From positions 1 to 64,000 of the forward strand of contig SUZF01000007.1 of NCBI GenBank assembly GCA_015060065.1: DNA of 64,000 nt, written 5' to 3'. Source of the DNA: Rikenellaceae bacterium (GTDB lineage: Bacteria; Bacteroidota; Bacteroidia; Bacteroidales; Rikenellaceae). The position numbers and the translations under genes were made by a program. How positions within the stretch are numbered: the stretch's first letter is position 1; every line of letters starts with the position of its first letter. Positions 28,712-38,366 of the stretch are shown piece after piece. Under the pieces are notes generated by a model. That model had not been told where the DNA came from. It was given only the letters and a program-made list of their open reading frames with translations, and did no database searches.

Positions 28712-29308
28712 TTATTCTATTTCGCGGCGATTTGCCAATGCGTGTGTAATTGTCAATTCATCAACATACTCCAACTCGTCGCCAAAGCCTATACCGCGGG
28801 CTATGGATGTAACCTTCACATCGGGGAAGGCCCGCAGGCGATTCATGATGTAGAAGAGAGTGGTTTCGCCCTCGACCGAGGTCGAGATGGCGAGTATCAC
28901 TTCGCGCACGCCTCCTTTGGCGATGTTCTCTATCAGAAGGTCTATCTTCAAATCTGACGGAGCGATGCCCTGCATCGGTGAGATTACTCCGCCCAAGACG
29001 TGATACAGACCTCGATATTGGTGGGTGTTTTCGATGGAGAGCAGGTCGCCCACCTGCTCGACAACGCATATCGTCGAGCGGTCGCGTGAAGAGTCGGCAC
29101 AGATGGGGCAAATCTCCTCGTCGGAGAGGTTGTTGCACTGCTCGCAGTAGCGTATATCGGTGCGGAAACGTGCGAGGGCATCGGAGAGTTGCAGCACGCT
29201 CTCGCGCTCCATTTTCAGCAGGTGCATTGCCAATCGCAGTGCTGTGCGACGACCTATACCCGGCAGTTTCGAGAACTCATTTACGGCATCTTGCAGAAGT
29301 TTTGACAT
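28712..29308 (-). CDS. recR: Recombination mediator protein RecR
   Basis: MSKLLQDAVNEFSKLPGIGRRTALRLAMHLL; Cys4 zinc motif CEQCNNLSDEEICPICAD; Toprim ICVVEQVGDLLSIENTHQYRGLYHVLGG. Confidence 0.95.
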   Translation of the reverse strand: MSKLLQDAVNEFSKLPGIGRRTALRLAMHLLKMERESVLQLSDALARFRTDIRYCEQCNNLSDEEICPICADSSRDRSTICVVEQVGDLLSIENTHQYRGLYHVLGGVISPMQGIAPSDLKIDLLIENIAKGGVREVILAISTSVEGETTLFYIMNRLRAFPDVKVTSIARGIGFGDELEYVDELTITHALANRREIE

Positions 29309-29321
29309 CTCTTCGACTGGC

Positions 29322-30134
29322 TTATATTTGTTTGATTTTCTCGCTTTCGATCCAACCCTTCTTGCCGTCGGCAATAACAATCTCGCTCCACTCGTCAAGG
29401 GTCTCGACGATTCGCACGGTAGTGCCTTCGTGTAGTACAAAAAGGTCTGTTGCCGAGCGGTCAGGCGAACTCTTGACCGAGGCGGTGGTGGTCATAACAA
29501 CAGCCTCTTCGCGGTCGAGCATAACATCCCTCTCGGAGGCGGCAAACCACGTCGTTGCAACGAAGAGGAGTGCTGTGACCAAAACTCCGTAAAAGCCGAC
29601 TTTTCGCAACACCAACCTCTGTGACAGCACGAACAACAATCCGAGGATGAGCGTTATAGCCAGCATTGCAAGCGAGGCGATGGTCCAACTCCGACAACTC
29701 AACGTATTGCGTACCGAGCGCAGCCACGTCTTCAAAAAGAACTCCGGAACCTGCTCTATGCGGTCTTTGGTCATGCTCTCGGCAATGGCGAGGTTGTGGC
29801 GTACATCCTCATCTCCGGGCGAGAGTCGCAGGGCGCGTTTGTAGTAGAGTATAGCCTTGCCCAACTCGTTCTGCTTGAAGCAGGCATTGGCAAGGTTGAA
29901 GTAGAGTTTCAGGGAGTGTTTATCGTCTGCGACAATTCGTTCATACAACTCTTCGGCACGAGCAAACTCTCCGGCAATGTAGGCTTCGTTTGCAGCACTC
30001 CACGCCTGTTCGGGCGAGTACGAAGGCTCCAATTCTGCCTGCGTAAGCGGTTTCGTGGCGAGCGAGTCGGGGTTTTGTGCCGACACCGACACGGTGCAGA
30101 GCAGACCAAGCAATAATATCATAAAATTCTTCAT
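29322..30134 (-). CDS. batE: BatE-like tetratricopeptide + SH3 protein
   Basis: 270 aa; signal peptide; TPR (AWSAANEAYIAGEFARAEELYERIV...NLANACFKQNELGKAILYYKRALRLSPGDEDVRHNL); two TM; C-terminal SH3-like; next to batD. Confidence 0.8.
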   Translation of the reverse strand: MKNFMILLLGLLCTVSVSAQNPDSLATKPLTQAELEPSYSPEQAWSAANEAYIAGEFARAEELYERIVADDKHSLKLYFNLANACFKQNELGKAILYYKRALRLSPGDEDVRHNLAIAESMTKDRIEQVPEFFLKTWLRSVRNTLSCRSWTIASLAMLAITLILGLLFVLSQRLVLRKVGFYGVLVTALLFVATTWFAASERDVMLDREEAVVMTTTASVKSSPDRSATDLFVLHEGTTVRIVETLDEWSEIVIADGKKGWIESEKIKQI

Positions 30135-30140
30135 ATCTGC

Positions 30141-31979
30141 CTATTTTTTGATGTGCGACTCGATGTGTGAAACGATATTGATACCCTCGGCATAGACCTC
30201 GTTCATCTGTGCTGATGCGATGGGCGAGTATTGAGCCTCGTCGCACTGCGAGATAATCGAGGTGTAGTGCGCAGCCTCTTCGGGAGCGATGCCGCGCTTC
30301 TGCAACTCCTCGCGCACATACTCCTTGGTGAGATTTGCCACCGGTATATTGAACTTGTCGCTCATATAGCCCCACAAGGCTTTGAGCATCTCCTCGTAGA
30401 AGGCGTGACGATTCTCCTCTTTCATATATCGCTCTGCTGCACGGAAACGCTGCACGGCGACCTTGTTGGCACGCTTACCTCGTACCAAAACCACATTCTT
30501 GCGCTCGCGCTGACGACGAGCGATAATGATGTAGGCTCCCAGAGCAAGTGCCATCATCGATAAGAGTGCCACAAAGTAGCCGGTCGAGAAGATTGCCGGC
30601 TTCTCGCTCGCGCGAAGTCCCGATTTGCCGAGTTTGATAAATCGGATGTCGTTCCCCAGCAGACGGACATCCTCCTTGGTTGTTCCCTGCACGATTTTCG
30701 GGGCTGTGGAGCCACTCGCGTCGGGTGTGATATCAAAGGTAAACTCTGCCGACGAGAGCGTTATATACTTCTTGCGCTCCGGGTCGAAGTAGGAGAACTG
30801 CACGGGTTGCACGATGTACTCTCCCTCGGCACGAGCGATAAACGGGTACTCGAAGTTGCGGTAGCCCGAAGTTCCCGAACCGGAATATTTGAACGACTCG
30901 GTACTCTTTACCTGATACTGCTCAAAAGATGTGGGCAATGTGAGGGTCGGAGCCTGCACGAAGGCAAGGTTTCCCGAACCCGAAATGCGCACGTTGAATG
31001 TCGATGCCGAGTTGGCGGCAAGTTGTGTTGTTGAAGGCTCTGCCTCCATACGGAATTTACCGACGGCACCCCCGAAACTTGCAGGCGCACCCGCAGGCAA
31101 CTCATTGACCGTTACCGTCAGGCGTGGGGTTTTGAGTTCGCGACGGACATTGTAGATTTCGCGACCACCTCCGAAGAAGGGGTCGAATCCCGAATTGTCC
31201 TGCACGATAACCTGCACCACTGCGGTAAGTTCCACGGGGTCGATGGTGAGCGTTCCCGACTGCTGGGGATAGAGCAGATACTCTATAAGGTTATATACCT
31301 CATAGACTCTGCCCTCGTAGGTCTCGCGATAGGGGGCGCGCTCTGATTCGAGTTGCTGTGTCCAGAAACCGTTGAATGAAGGCATCTTCGAAACACTATA
31401 ATCTGCCAGGCTGACTCTGTTATAGAGTTTTAGGGCTGCACGAATAGGCTCTCCCTTATATACCGACGAGCGTGATAGAGTCAGACGCAAGAGTAGGTCT
31501 TCCTTTGAGATTTGTCCTTGCGCTTGCGACTCCATATCGTTACTGCCTTGGCCTCCTTGTGTCGCACTCTGTTGCGAGCCGCCCTCCTTTACCTCGATTT
31601 GGGTAGGCTGGGTGGTGTATCGCTTGCCATCGACCTCGATGGTGGCGACTCCGATGGGGAATGTTCCCTTGGTCTGCGGTAATAGAACGTAGGTTATGGT
31701 GTAACTTACGCTCTTGGTCATATTGCCGTTGATGAACTGCACCGAGGAGCCTTGCGACGTGGCAGGGCCTGCCAGGACATCAAAACCCTCGAACTCCGGA
31801 GCGGAGAAAGAGCCTTTGTCGGGCTTTGCATTCAGCGAAAACTCGACACGGAAGGCCTCGCCCACCGAGACAATCATCGGGGTATTGACCTCAAAGGATA
31901 CCTTTTCGGCAGCAAACGCAGTGATGCCCACAAGGAGCATCACCAGCGTCAGAAGAGTGTTTCTGAAAATATTTTTCAT
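30141..31979 (-). CDS. batD: BatD-like oxygen-tolerance membrane protein
   Basis: ~613 aa; VSFEVNTPMIVSVGEAFRVEFSLNAKPDKGSFSAPEFEGFDVLAGPATSQGSSVQFINGNMTKSVSYTITYVL typical of BatD; start at MKNIFRNTLL. Confidence 0.88.
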   Translation of the reverse strand: MKNIFRNTLLTLVMLLVGITAFAAEKVSFEVNTPMIVSVGEAFRVEFSLNAKPDKGSFSAPEFEGFDVLAGPATSQGSSVQFINGNMTKSVSYTITYVLLPQTKGTFPIGVATIEVDGKRYTTQPTQIEVKEGGSQQSATQGGQGSNDMESQAQGQISKEDLLLRLTLSRSSVYKGEPIRAALKLYNRVSLADYSVSKMPSFNGFWTQQLESERAPYRETYEGRVYEVYNLIEYLLYPQQSGTLTIDPVELTAVVQVIVQDNSGFDPFFGGGREIYNVRRELKTPRLTVTVNELPAGAPASFGGAVGKFRMEAEPSTTQLAANSASTFNVRISGSGNLAFVQAPTLTLPTSFEQYQVKSTESFKYSGSGTSGYRNFEYPFIARAEGEYIVQPVQFSYFDPERKKYITLSSAEFTFDITPDASGSTAPKIVQGTTKEDVRLLGNDIRFIKLGKSGLRASEKPAIFSTGYFVALLSMMALALGAYIIIARRQRERKNVVLVRGKRANKVAVQRFRAAERYMKEENRHAFYEEMLKALWGYMSDKFNIPVANLTKEYVREELQKRGIAPEEAAHYTSIISQCDEAQYSPIASAQMNEVYAEGINIVSHIESHIKK

Positions 31980-32022
31980 TGTAAATTGTTCGCTTGCCAA
32001 CTAAACGCAAGAATTTACAAAT

Positions 32023-33633
32023 TTAGTGCTTAAAGTCTGCAAAAAAATCGTTGCCCTTGTCATCTACGATGATGAATGCGGGGAAGTTCTCGACGTAAAT
32101 CTTGCGTACAGCCTCCATGCCGAGTTCGGGGAAATCCACCACCTCGACCGACTTAATCGAGTTCTTTGCCAAGACTGCTGCCGGGCCACCAATCGAGCCG
32201 AGGTAGAAGCCTCCGTTAGCCTTGCAGGCATCGGTAACCTCCTGCGAGCGGTTGCCCTTTGCAACCATCACCATCGAGCCTCCGTTCTTCTGGAACAAAT
32301 CAACGTAGGGGTCCATACGACCTGCTGTCGTGGGGCCAAACGAGCCTGATGCCATACCTGCCGGAGTCTTTGCCGGACCCGCGTAATATACGGGGTGCTT
32401 CTTGAAGTATTCGGGCATAGGCTTGCCTTCGTCAAGCATCTTCTTAATCTGTGCGTGTGCAATATCGCGAGCAACGATGAGCGTACCCTTCAAGTTCAGA
32501 CGAGTCTTGATGGGGTACTTCGTCAGAATTGCGCGAACTTTGTCCATACCCTCATCGAGGTCGATATCCACTGCGGGCGACATCGCGGGAGCCTCTGCCG
32601 GCAGGAAACGAGCCGGATTCTTCTCCAACTGCTCGATGAAGATTCCTTCGGGGGTAATCTTTGCCTTGATGTTGCGGTCAGCCGAGCAACTTACACCGAT
32701 AGCCACGGGGCAAGAAGCAGCATGACGCGGAGCGCGGATTACGCGAACATCATGAACGAGGTATTTGCCGCCAAACTGCGCACCTACACCGCTCTTCTGG
32801 CAAATCTCCTGAATCTTTGCCTCCCACTCCAAGTCGCGGAAGCAACGACCACCCTCATTGCCCGATGTGGGCAGATGGTCGAGGTATCCTGCCGAAGCCT
32901 TCTTGACCGTTGCCAAGCACATCTCTGCCGATGTTCCACCGATGCAGACTGCGAGGTGGTAGGGCGGACAAGCCGATGTGCCGAGGTCTTTGATATGCTC
33001 TGTGATAAACTTGGTGAGAGACTCCTCGTTCAGAAGAGCCTTGGTCTGCTGATAGAGGAAGGTCTTGTTTGCCGAGCCGCCACCCTTGGTGATGAAGAGG
33101 AATTTGTACTCGTTGCCCTTGGTGGCGTAGAGGTCAATTTGTGCCGGCAGGTTCGTGCCGGAGTTCTTCTCGTCGAACATGGTGTAGGGGACAACCTGCG
33201 AGTAGCGAAGATTGCGCTCGTTGTAGGTATCATAGACACCGCGAGTGATGTACTCGGCATCATCAACGCCGGTATAGACATCCTCGCCCTTCTTGCCGAT
33301 ACAGATTGCCGTACCGGTATCCTGACAGGTCGGCAACTCGCCTTCGGCTGCGACACACTGATTCAGCAACATCGTGTAAGCCACGAACTTGTCGTTATCG
33401 GTGGCTTCGGGGTCTTTGAGAATGTTGCTCAATTTTTCGAGGTGCGAAGCACGCAGATAGAACGAAACATCGCCGTATGCCTCCTTTGCCAGAAGTTCAA
33501 GACCCTTTGGGTCCACCTTCAAAATTTGACGGCCGTCACACTCCACGACCTTTACGTACTCCTTGGTCAAAAGGCGATATTCGGTAGTATCTGCCTCGAT
33601 AGGAAAGGGTTCCTGATAGATAAATTCTGCCAT
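32023..33633 (-). CDS. Fumarate hydratase, class I
   Basis: 536 aa; [72 protein letters not shown]. Confidence 0.95.
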   Translation of the reverse strand: MAEFIYQEPFPIEADTTEYRLLTKEYVKVVECDGRQILKVDPKGLELLAKEAYGDVSFYLRASHLEKLSNILKDPEATDNDKFVAYTMLLNQCVAAEGELPTCQDTGTAICIGKKGEDVYTGVDDAEYITRGVYDTYNERNLRYSQVVPYTMFDEKNSGTNLPAQIDLYATKGNEYKFLFITKGGGSANKTFLYQQTKALLNEESLTKFITEHIKDLGTSACPPYHLAVCIGGTSAEMCLATVKKASAGYLDHLPTSGNEGGRCFRDLEWEAKIQEICQKSGVGAQFGGKYLVHDVRVIRAPRHAASCPVAIGVSCSADRNIKAKITPEGIFIEQLEKNPARFLPAEAPAMSPAVDIDLDEGMDKVRAILTKYPIKTRLNLKGTLIVARDIAHAQIKKMLDEGKPMPEYFKKHPVYYAGPAKTPAGMASGSFGPTTAGRMDPYVDLFQKNGGSMVMVAKGNRSQEVTDACKANGGFYLGSIGGPAAVLAKNSIKSVEVVDFPELGMEAVRKIYVENFPAFIIVDDKGNDFFADFKH

Positions 33634-33672
33634 TTTCTTATATTTTTATGATTTACGTTGTCTCTTATCGGG

Positions 33673-33705
33673 CAAATTTAATAAAAAAGTCCGAGAGCCG
33701 TCAAA
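33673..33705 (-). promoter_or_regulatory. Promoter of fumarase gene
   Basis: Minus strand TTTG (33705-33702), 21-nt spacer, TAAATTTG (33680-33673). Confidence 0.55.
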
Positions 33706-33738
33706 TTATATGCAAAAAAAATATCAAATGGGCTACGT

Positions 33739-33769
33739 TTTGTATTTTGAAAATAAGTTCTTAACTTTG
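33739..33769 (+). promoter_or_regulatory. Promoter of the structured RNA candidate
   Basis: TTTG (33739-33742), 19-nt spacer, TAACTTTG (33762-33769). Confidence 0.6.
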
Positions 33770-33775
33770 TGATGC

Positions 33776-34000
33776 AATCTGCGGATTGTGGACATATTAT
33801 TAGTGAAAGTGTTTCGCTAATCCTTGATGATGAAATTTGGCGATTTTAAGGAGCGAGGATAAGCAATAACATTCATCACCGCGTATGGGTATATCATTTG
33901 CGATATATACCAGCCGGTGTGGGGTGTTGTTTATTTGCTCCGAGGCTACGCCAAATGCCAATCATCAGATAAACGAACAACCTCACACTTTCTTGTTTTT
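33776..34000 (+). ncRNA. Long hairpin structured RNA, 6S RNA-like topology (candidate), or structured 5' leader of the next gene
   Basis: Collinear nested stems: GAAAGTGT(33805-12)/ACACTTTC(33985-92); TGATGAT(33825-31)/ATCATCA(33961-67); TTTGGCG(33836-42)/CGCCAAA(33949-55); GGAGC(33850-54)/GCTCC(33937-41); CACCG(33877-81)/CGGTG(33915-19); GGTATATC/GATATATACC (33888-33911); then TTGTTTTT. Confidence 0.6.
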
Positions 34001-34044
34001 ATAAACCGCACGTGCGAGGTTGGCGGGCAAAAAACTTAAATCAA

Positions 34045-34521
34045 ATGAAAAAAATTAAATTGTTACTAGCAGTAGTAATGTTGGCTGCATCATGTTCGGC
34101 TGTTGCTCAATGCAGAACAATCGCTATTCCCGAAATTGTCGATAAGACAAGAGGTTTAGCCCCTGCCGTGAAGGCAATGTTGCGAAACAGTTTTGCGGAA
34201 GCGGTTAATTCTATTCCGGGATACGCATCTTATGACCGAACATCAGACATTGATGCAATTCTTGACGAGCACATGTTTCAGCAGTCGGGACTTGTTAGTG
34301 AGTCTTCACGCAAAGAGTTGAGAATGACGGGAGCAAAGTATCTCCTTCTTGCAGAGGCTTCGGTATATGAGGGAAAATTGTTTGTTACAGCAAAAATTGT
34401 GGATGTTGAAACTGCCCGAATTGTGGGAAAACCGCAGGATATATTCATGTACAATCATCCCATGGGTATCAAACAAGGTTGTACAGCATTAGCGCGACGT
34501 CTGCTTGGTATTGCGAGATAA
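34045..34521 (+). CDS. CsgG/LpoB-like secreted protein (first of tandem pair)
   Basis: 158 aa from MKKIKLLLAVV; IAIPEIVDKTRGLAPAVKAMLRNSF...SDIDAILDEHMFQQSGLVSESS...KYLLLAEASVYEGKLFVTAKIVDVETARIVG. Confidence 0.6.
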   Translation: MKKIKLLLAVVMLAASCSAVAQCRTIAIPEIVDKTRGLAPAVKAMLRNSFAEAVNSIPGYASYDRTSDIDAILDEHMFQQSGLVSESSRKELRMTGAKYLLLAEASVYEGKLFVTAKIVDVETARIVGKPQDIFMYNHPMGIKQGCTALARRLLGIAR

Positions 34522-34540
34522 TCACTAAATGGTTGTTATT

Positions 34541-35755
34541 ATGAATAAGATAAGATTCATATTAGTTGCCGTTTTGTTGTCTGTTTGTGCATCTGCTTTT
34601 GCGCAACTTAAAACTGTTGCAATATCAGAGATTATTGACAAGACACATCAGATTAACTACGAAACAAAACTTCGTTTAAGAACAAGTCTTACTGCGGCAA
34701 TCAATAAAAAGCAGGGATATACAGCAATGACAAGAGCGGATATCTCCTCTATTTTGAATGAACAGGCTTTCCAAAACTCCGGACTTGTTGATGAATCGAC
34801 AATCAAGAGACTTGGAGCAATGACTGGTGCCAGCCTGATTCTGATTACAGAGGCTATTAAAACAGATGGAGGTAGTAAGATTTATGTCGTTGTGAATCTG
34901 TTGGATGTTGAAACTGCACGTGTCCGTATGACCGAAAATCACACAATGCTGTTTAATGAAATCGAATCGGGCTGTGAAGTGTTGGCGAATAAGGTGCTTG
35001 GCATAAGCACCGCCTCTTCATCTGACAAGCCAGTTGTTTTGTATGGCTACTTGGCGGTTTATCCAAACGACATAGGAGAGTTCCGTTCTGCTCCGACCGC
35101 CATTATTAACCATTTCAACACTACAAAGACACATAATGATAATGGGTGGCGCCTGCCGACGGATGAAGAGTTGTCGGTAATGCGAAATATGGCTTCTCAA
35201 ATTCCCGGATTTCGTAATACGCGCTACATGACCTCCAACCAGACATCCTACGAGCATCCGACCGCTGTACGATTGGTATCAACCACTTATGTGGGCAGCG
35301 TTCAGCAGGCAAAAGTTGATGCGGAACAAGCAGAAAGACAAAGGGCGTACGATATAATCTACGATGGAGATGGAGATAATGGAGTTTATAAAATCGGTTA
35401 TTATCATCGCGAAGGTGGCGTTGTTTTCAGTTTGTCAAGTGACGGCAGACATGGAAAAATTGTTTATGCAACAGGGATAACAGACTCTTATTATGACGCC
35501 GGAGACTGGAAACCTTCTGGGGGAGGTTGGCGTTTACCGTCTATAAACGAGTTGAAGGCAATATATCGCTATAAGCAAACTATCAATGCCACCTTTTCAG
35601 AAAAAGGCATAAGTAGGTTGGAAAGTAGCAGGTATTGGTCGGGTAGTGCAAGTGGAAACAGGAAGGTCTGGCGTATAAATATGGCAGACGGCTATGTTAG
35701 TGATAATAATAATTTGAACGATTACTATCATCTTTGTTATGTCCTTGAATTTTAG
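34541..35755 (+). CDS. CsgG/LpoB-like N-terminus fused to DUF1566-like modules
   Basis: VAISEIIDKTHQ...ADISSILNEQAFQNSGLVDES...YVVVNLLDVETARV parallels the preceding gene; GWRLPTDEELSVM and GWRLPSINELKAIYRYKQTIN...RYWSGSASGNRKVWRINMADG. Confidence 0.7.
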   Translation: MNKIRFILVAVLLSVCASAFAQLKTVAISEIIDKTHQINYETKLRLRTSLTAAINKKQGYTAMTRADISSILNEQAFQNSGLVDESTIKRLGAMTGASLILITEAIKTDGGSKIYVVVNLLDVETARVRMTENHTMLFNEIESGCEVLANKVLGISTASSSDKPVVLYGYLAVYPNDIGEFRSAPTAIINHFNTTKTHNDNGWRLPTDEELSVMRNMASQIPGFRNTRYMTSNQTSYEHPTAVRLVSTTYVGSVQQAKVDAEQAERQRAYDIIYDGDGDNGVYKIGYYHREGGVVFSLSSDGRHGKIVYATGITDSYYDAGDWKPSGGGWRLPSINELKAIYRYKQTINATFSEKGISRLESSRYWSGSASGNRKVWRINMADGYVSDNNNLNDYYHLCYVLEF

Positions 35756-35777
35756 TGATTAGATTTGCTTCTATGAG

Positions 35778-35806
35778 GCGCAGACCGGTTTGGTCTGCGC
35801 TTTTTT
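35778..35806 (+). terminator. Rho-independent terminator
   Basis: GCGCAGACC-GGTTT-GGTCTGCGC-TTTTTT. Confidence 0.92.
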
Positions 35807-35929
35807 ATGACACATTATTTTGAGTCTCATTTTGTCATCTTGCCCACCGAAGAGTCGGTTGGAGTGGTGTTGTGGGGTTGGAGATGCGTTTTTATAAGAG
35901 AAAAATCTGTCGGAAGGAACAGTTCTTGA

Positions 35930-35959
35930 TTGTGAATTATAAATTGTTTAGTATCTTTG
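35930..35959 (+). promoter_or_regulatory. Promoter upstream of LysE-family/cmk/ispH cluster
   Basis: TTG (35930-35932), 19-nt spacer, TATCTTTG (35952-35959). Confidence 0.55.
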
Positions 35960-36046
35960 TCCCTTGGAAGAGTTTTGCCCGGAGAGCGTAGGCGGAGTGC
36001 CGGCTCTGCGGAGTGAGATGTTGAGAGAAAACAAGAGAGAGAAGAT

Positions 36047-36727
36047 ATGCTCGGATTGGAGATTATCACATTGTTATTGCGCGGATTTGCCGTGGGTTTG
36101 GCCGCATCGATTACGGTGGGACCTGTGGCTGTGTTGTGCATACAGCGCACGTTGAGCAAGAGCCGTCGCTCCGGCTTGGTGTCGGGTTTGGGCGTGGCGT
36201 GTGCCGATACGCTGATGGCAATTATCGCCTTCTTCTTCTACTCGATGTTGCAGGCTCAAATCGAGCAATACACCTCGCTGTTGAGTGTTGTGGGCGGAAT
36301 ATTCGTCGTGATTGTCGGAGTATATATCTTCTTCCAGAACCCCGTGCCACAGATTCGTAAAAATCGTGCCGGCAAGAGTTCGCTGTGGCAGGACTTCGTC
36401 TCGATGTTTGGCTTTACGATAGCCAATTTCGTGGTGGTGATTCCCTATATCCTCGCCTTCTTTGCGGTCTTCAATATCGGTACGGCAGAGAGTGCTGCTG
36501 CGGATGTGGCAATGCTCTTCCGCAGTGTGCTGATTATCATGGGATTCTTTGGTGGAGCAGCGATGTGGTGGATTATGCTCACCTCGCTAATCAATCTCTT
36601 CCGTCGCAAGTTCCGCCCGCGTCACATGCTTACCATAAATCATGTTGCCGGCATCGTCATCGCGTTGCTCGGAATATATACCATTATCTCCTCATTTATC
36701 GTCATAATGCCCAATGGAGTACAATAA
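36047..36727 (+). CDS. LysE family translocator
   Basis: 226 aa; GFAVGLAASITVGPVAVLCIQRTLSKSRRSGLVSGLGVACADTLMAI; multiple TM. Confidence 0.88.
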   Translation: MLGLEIITLLLRGFAVGLAASITVGPVAVLCIQRTLSKSRRSGLVSGLGVACADTLMAIIAFFFYSMLQAQIEQYTSLLSVVGGIFVVIVGVYIFFQNPVPQIRKNRAGKSSLWQDFVSMFGFTIANFVVVIPYILAFFAVFNIGTAESAAADVAMLFRSVLIIMGFFGGAAMWWIMLTSLINLFRRKFRPRHMLTINHVAGIVIALLGIYTIISSFIVIMPNGVQ

Positions 36728-37433
36728 GAAACCAAAGAAAATTATCATTGCCGTGGATGGCTTCTCGTCGTGCGGTAAGAGTACATTCGCAAAGGCGATA
36801 GCCGCAAAACTTGGCTATATATTCATCGATACGGGTGCGATGTATCGTGCCGTGACGCTCTACGCGCTCGAACACGGAGCAATTCGCTCCGGTGTGGTTG
36901 ATGAAGATGCTGTGGTTGCATCGCTCAAAGATATATCCATCGATTTCCGCTTTAATCCGGCTCGTGGAGCCAGCGATATCTATGTGAATGGCGATTTGGT
37001 CGAGGGTAAGATTCGCACTATCGAGGTCAGCAACTGCGTAAGCCCCGTGAGTTCGATTCGCGAGGTGCGCGAAAAGTTGGTGGCGATGCAGCAGCAGATG
37101 GGCCGCAAGAGGGGTGTCGTGATGGACGGCCGCGATATCGGTACGGTGGTATTCCCCGATGCCGAACTCAAAATATTTATGACTGCCGACCCGCATATCC
37201 GCGCATTGCGTCGTTATGACGAACTGCGTGCCAAGGGCGATGATGTGTCGCTCGAAGAGATTGAGCATAATGTCCGCTCGCGCGATGAGGCGGATATGAC
37301 ACGAGCAATCTCGCCTCTGCGTCAGGCGGAGGATGCCATTGTCCTCGATAATAGTTTTATGACTATTCCCGAACAGATGGATTGGTTCATGGCGCGCTAT
37401 CGAGAGGTTACGGAATCGACAATCAACAATTGA
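36714..37433 (+). CDS. cmk: (d)CMP kinase
   Basis: 239 aa; IIIAVDGFSSCGKSTFAKAIAAKLGYIFIDTGAMYRAVTLYAL; MDGRDIGTVVFPDAELKIFMTA. Confidence 0.95.
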   Translation: MEYNKKPKKIIIAVDGFSSCGKSTFAKAIAAKLGYIFIDTGAMYRAVTLYALEHGAIRSGVVDEDAVVASLKDISIDFRFNPARGASDIYVNGDLVEGKIRTIEVSNCVSPVSSIREVREKLVAMQQQMGRKRGVVMDGRDIGTVVFPDAELKIFMTADPHIRALRRYDELRAKGDDVSLEEIEHNVRSRDEADMTRAISPLRQAEDAIVLDNSFMTIPEQMDWFMARYREVTESTINN

Positions 37434-37460
37434 TGGTTGTCGATTGTCAATTATAGGAGT

Positions 37461-38366
37461 ATGCGTGTCGAGATAGACGATAATTCGGGTTTCTGCTTCG
37501 GTGTGGTGAGAGCCATAGGCGAGGCGGAGCGGGCTTTGCAGAGTGGCGAGGTCTTCTCGCTCGGAGATATCGTTCATAACCGTATCGAGGTGCAGCGTTT
37601 GGAGCAACTGGGGCTGCGCACGGTGTCGCACGAGGAGTTGCCTGCGCTTGCCGGCTGTCGCCTGCTTGTGAGGGCGCACGGAGAGCCTCCCTCGACCTTT
37701 GAACAGGCTCGGTCGTTGGGTATGGAGGTTATCGATGCCACCTGTCCTGTGGTTGCCAAGTTGCAGGAGCGGGTTGTGAAGGCTCACGCGAAGATGCGCG
37801 AGGTGGGCGGTCAGGTTGTGATTCTCGGAAAGCGCGGACATGCCGAGGTTGTGGGGCTTACGGGTCAGGTAGTCGAGCCGACAATCATTGTTGAGCGGGT
37901 CGAAGATTTGGAGCAGATAGATTTCTCGCGACCCATATTTTTCTTGTCGCAGACCACGCAGAGCGTTGAACTCTTTGAGCGTTTGCGCGAGGAGATGCTC
38001 TCGCGCTTGGCTTCACCCGATATGCTTACGGCACATGATACGATATGCCGTCAGGTCTCTTCACGCGAGAAACACCTCGAAGAGTTTGCCCGTCGGCACG
38101 ATGTGATAATCTTTGTGTGTGGCCGCAAGTCGAGTAATGGCAAGGTGCTGGCAGAGGTGTGTCGTGCGGCAAACCCTCGAACATACAACATCGAGGAGGC
38201 GCAGGAGTTGCAAGAGGAGTGGTTTGTGGGTGCCGAGTCGGTCGGTATATGTGGTGCAACATCGACCCCGAAGTGGTTGATGAAGGAGATTGCGGAGGCG
38301 ATTGAGAATTCACAATTCACAATTAACCCTCCTTTGGAGGCTTTTCCTCCTCGCGGCTCGGCATAG
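37461..38366 (+). CDS. ispH: 4-hydroxy-3-methylbut-2-enyl diphosphate reductase
   Basis: MRVEIDDNSGFCFGVVRAIGEAE; LGDIVHNRIEVQRLEQLGL; VIDATCPVVAKLQERV; SVGICGATSTPKWLMKEI. Confidence 0.95.
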   Translation: MRVEIDDNSGFCFGVVRAIGEAERALQSGEVFSLGDIVHNRIEVQRLEQLGLRTVSHEELPALAGCRLLVRAHGEPPSTFEQARSLGMEVIDATCPVVAKLQERVVKAHAKMREVGGQVVILGKRGHAEVVGLTGQVVEPTIIVERVEDLEQIDFSRPIFFLSQTTQSVELFERLREEMLSRLASPDMLTAHDTICRQVSSREKHLEEFARRHDVIIFVCGRKSSNGKVLAEVCRAANPRTYNIEEAQELQEEWFVGAESVGICGATSTPKWLMKEIAEAIENSQFTINPPLEAFPPRGSA

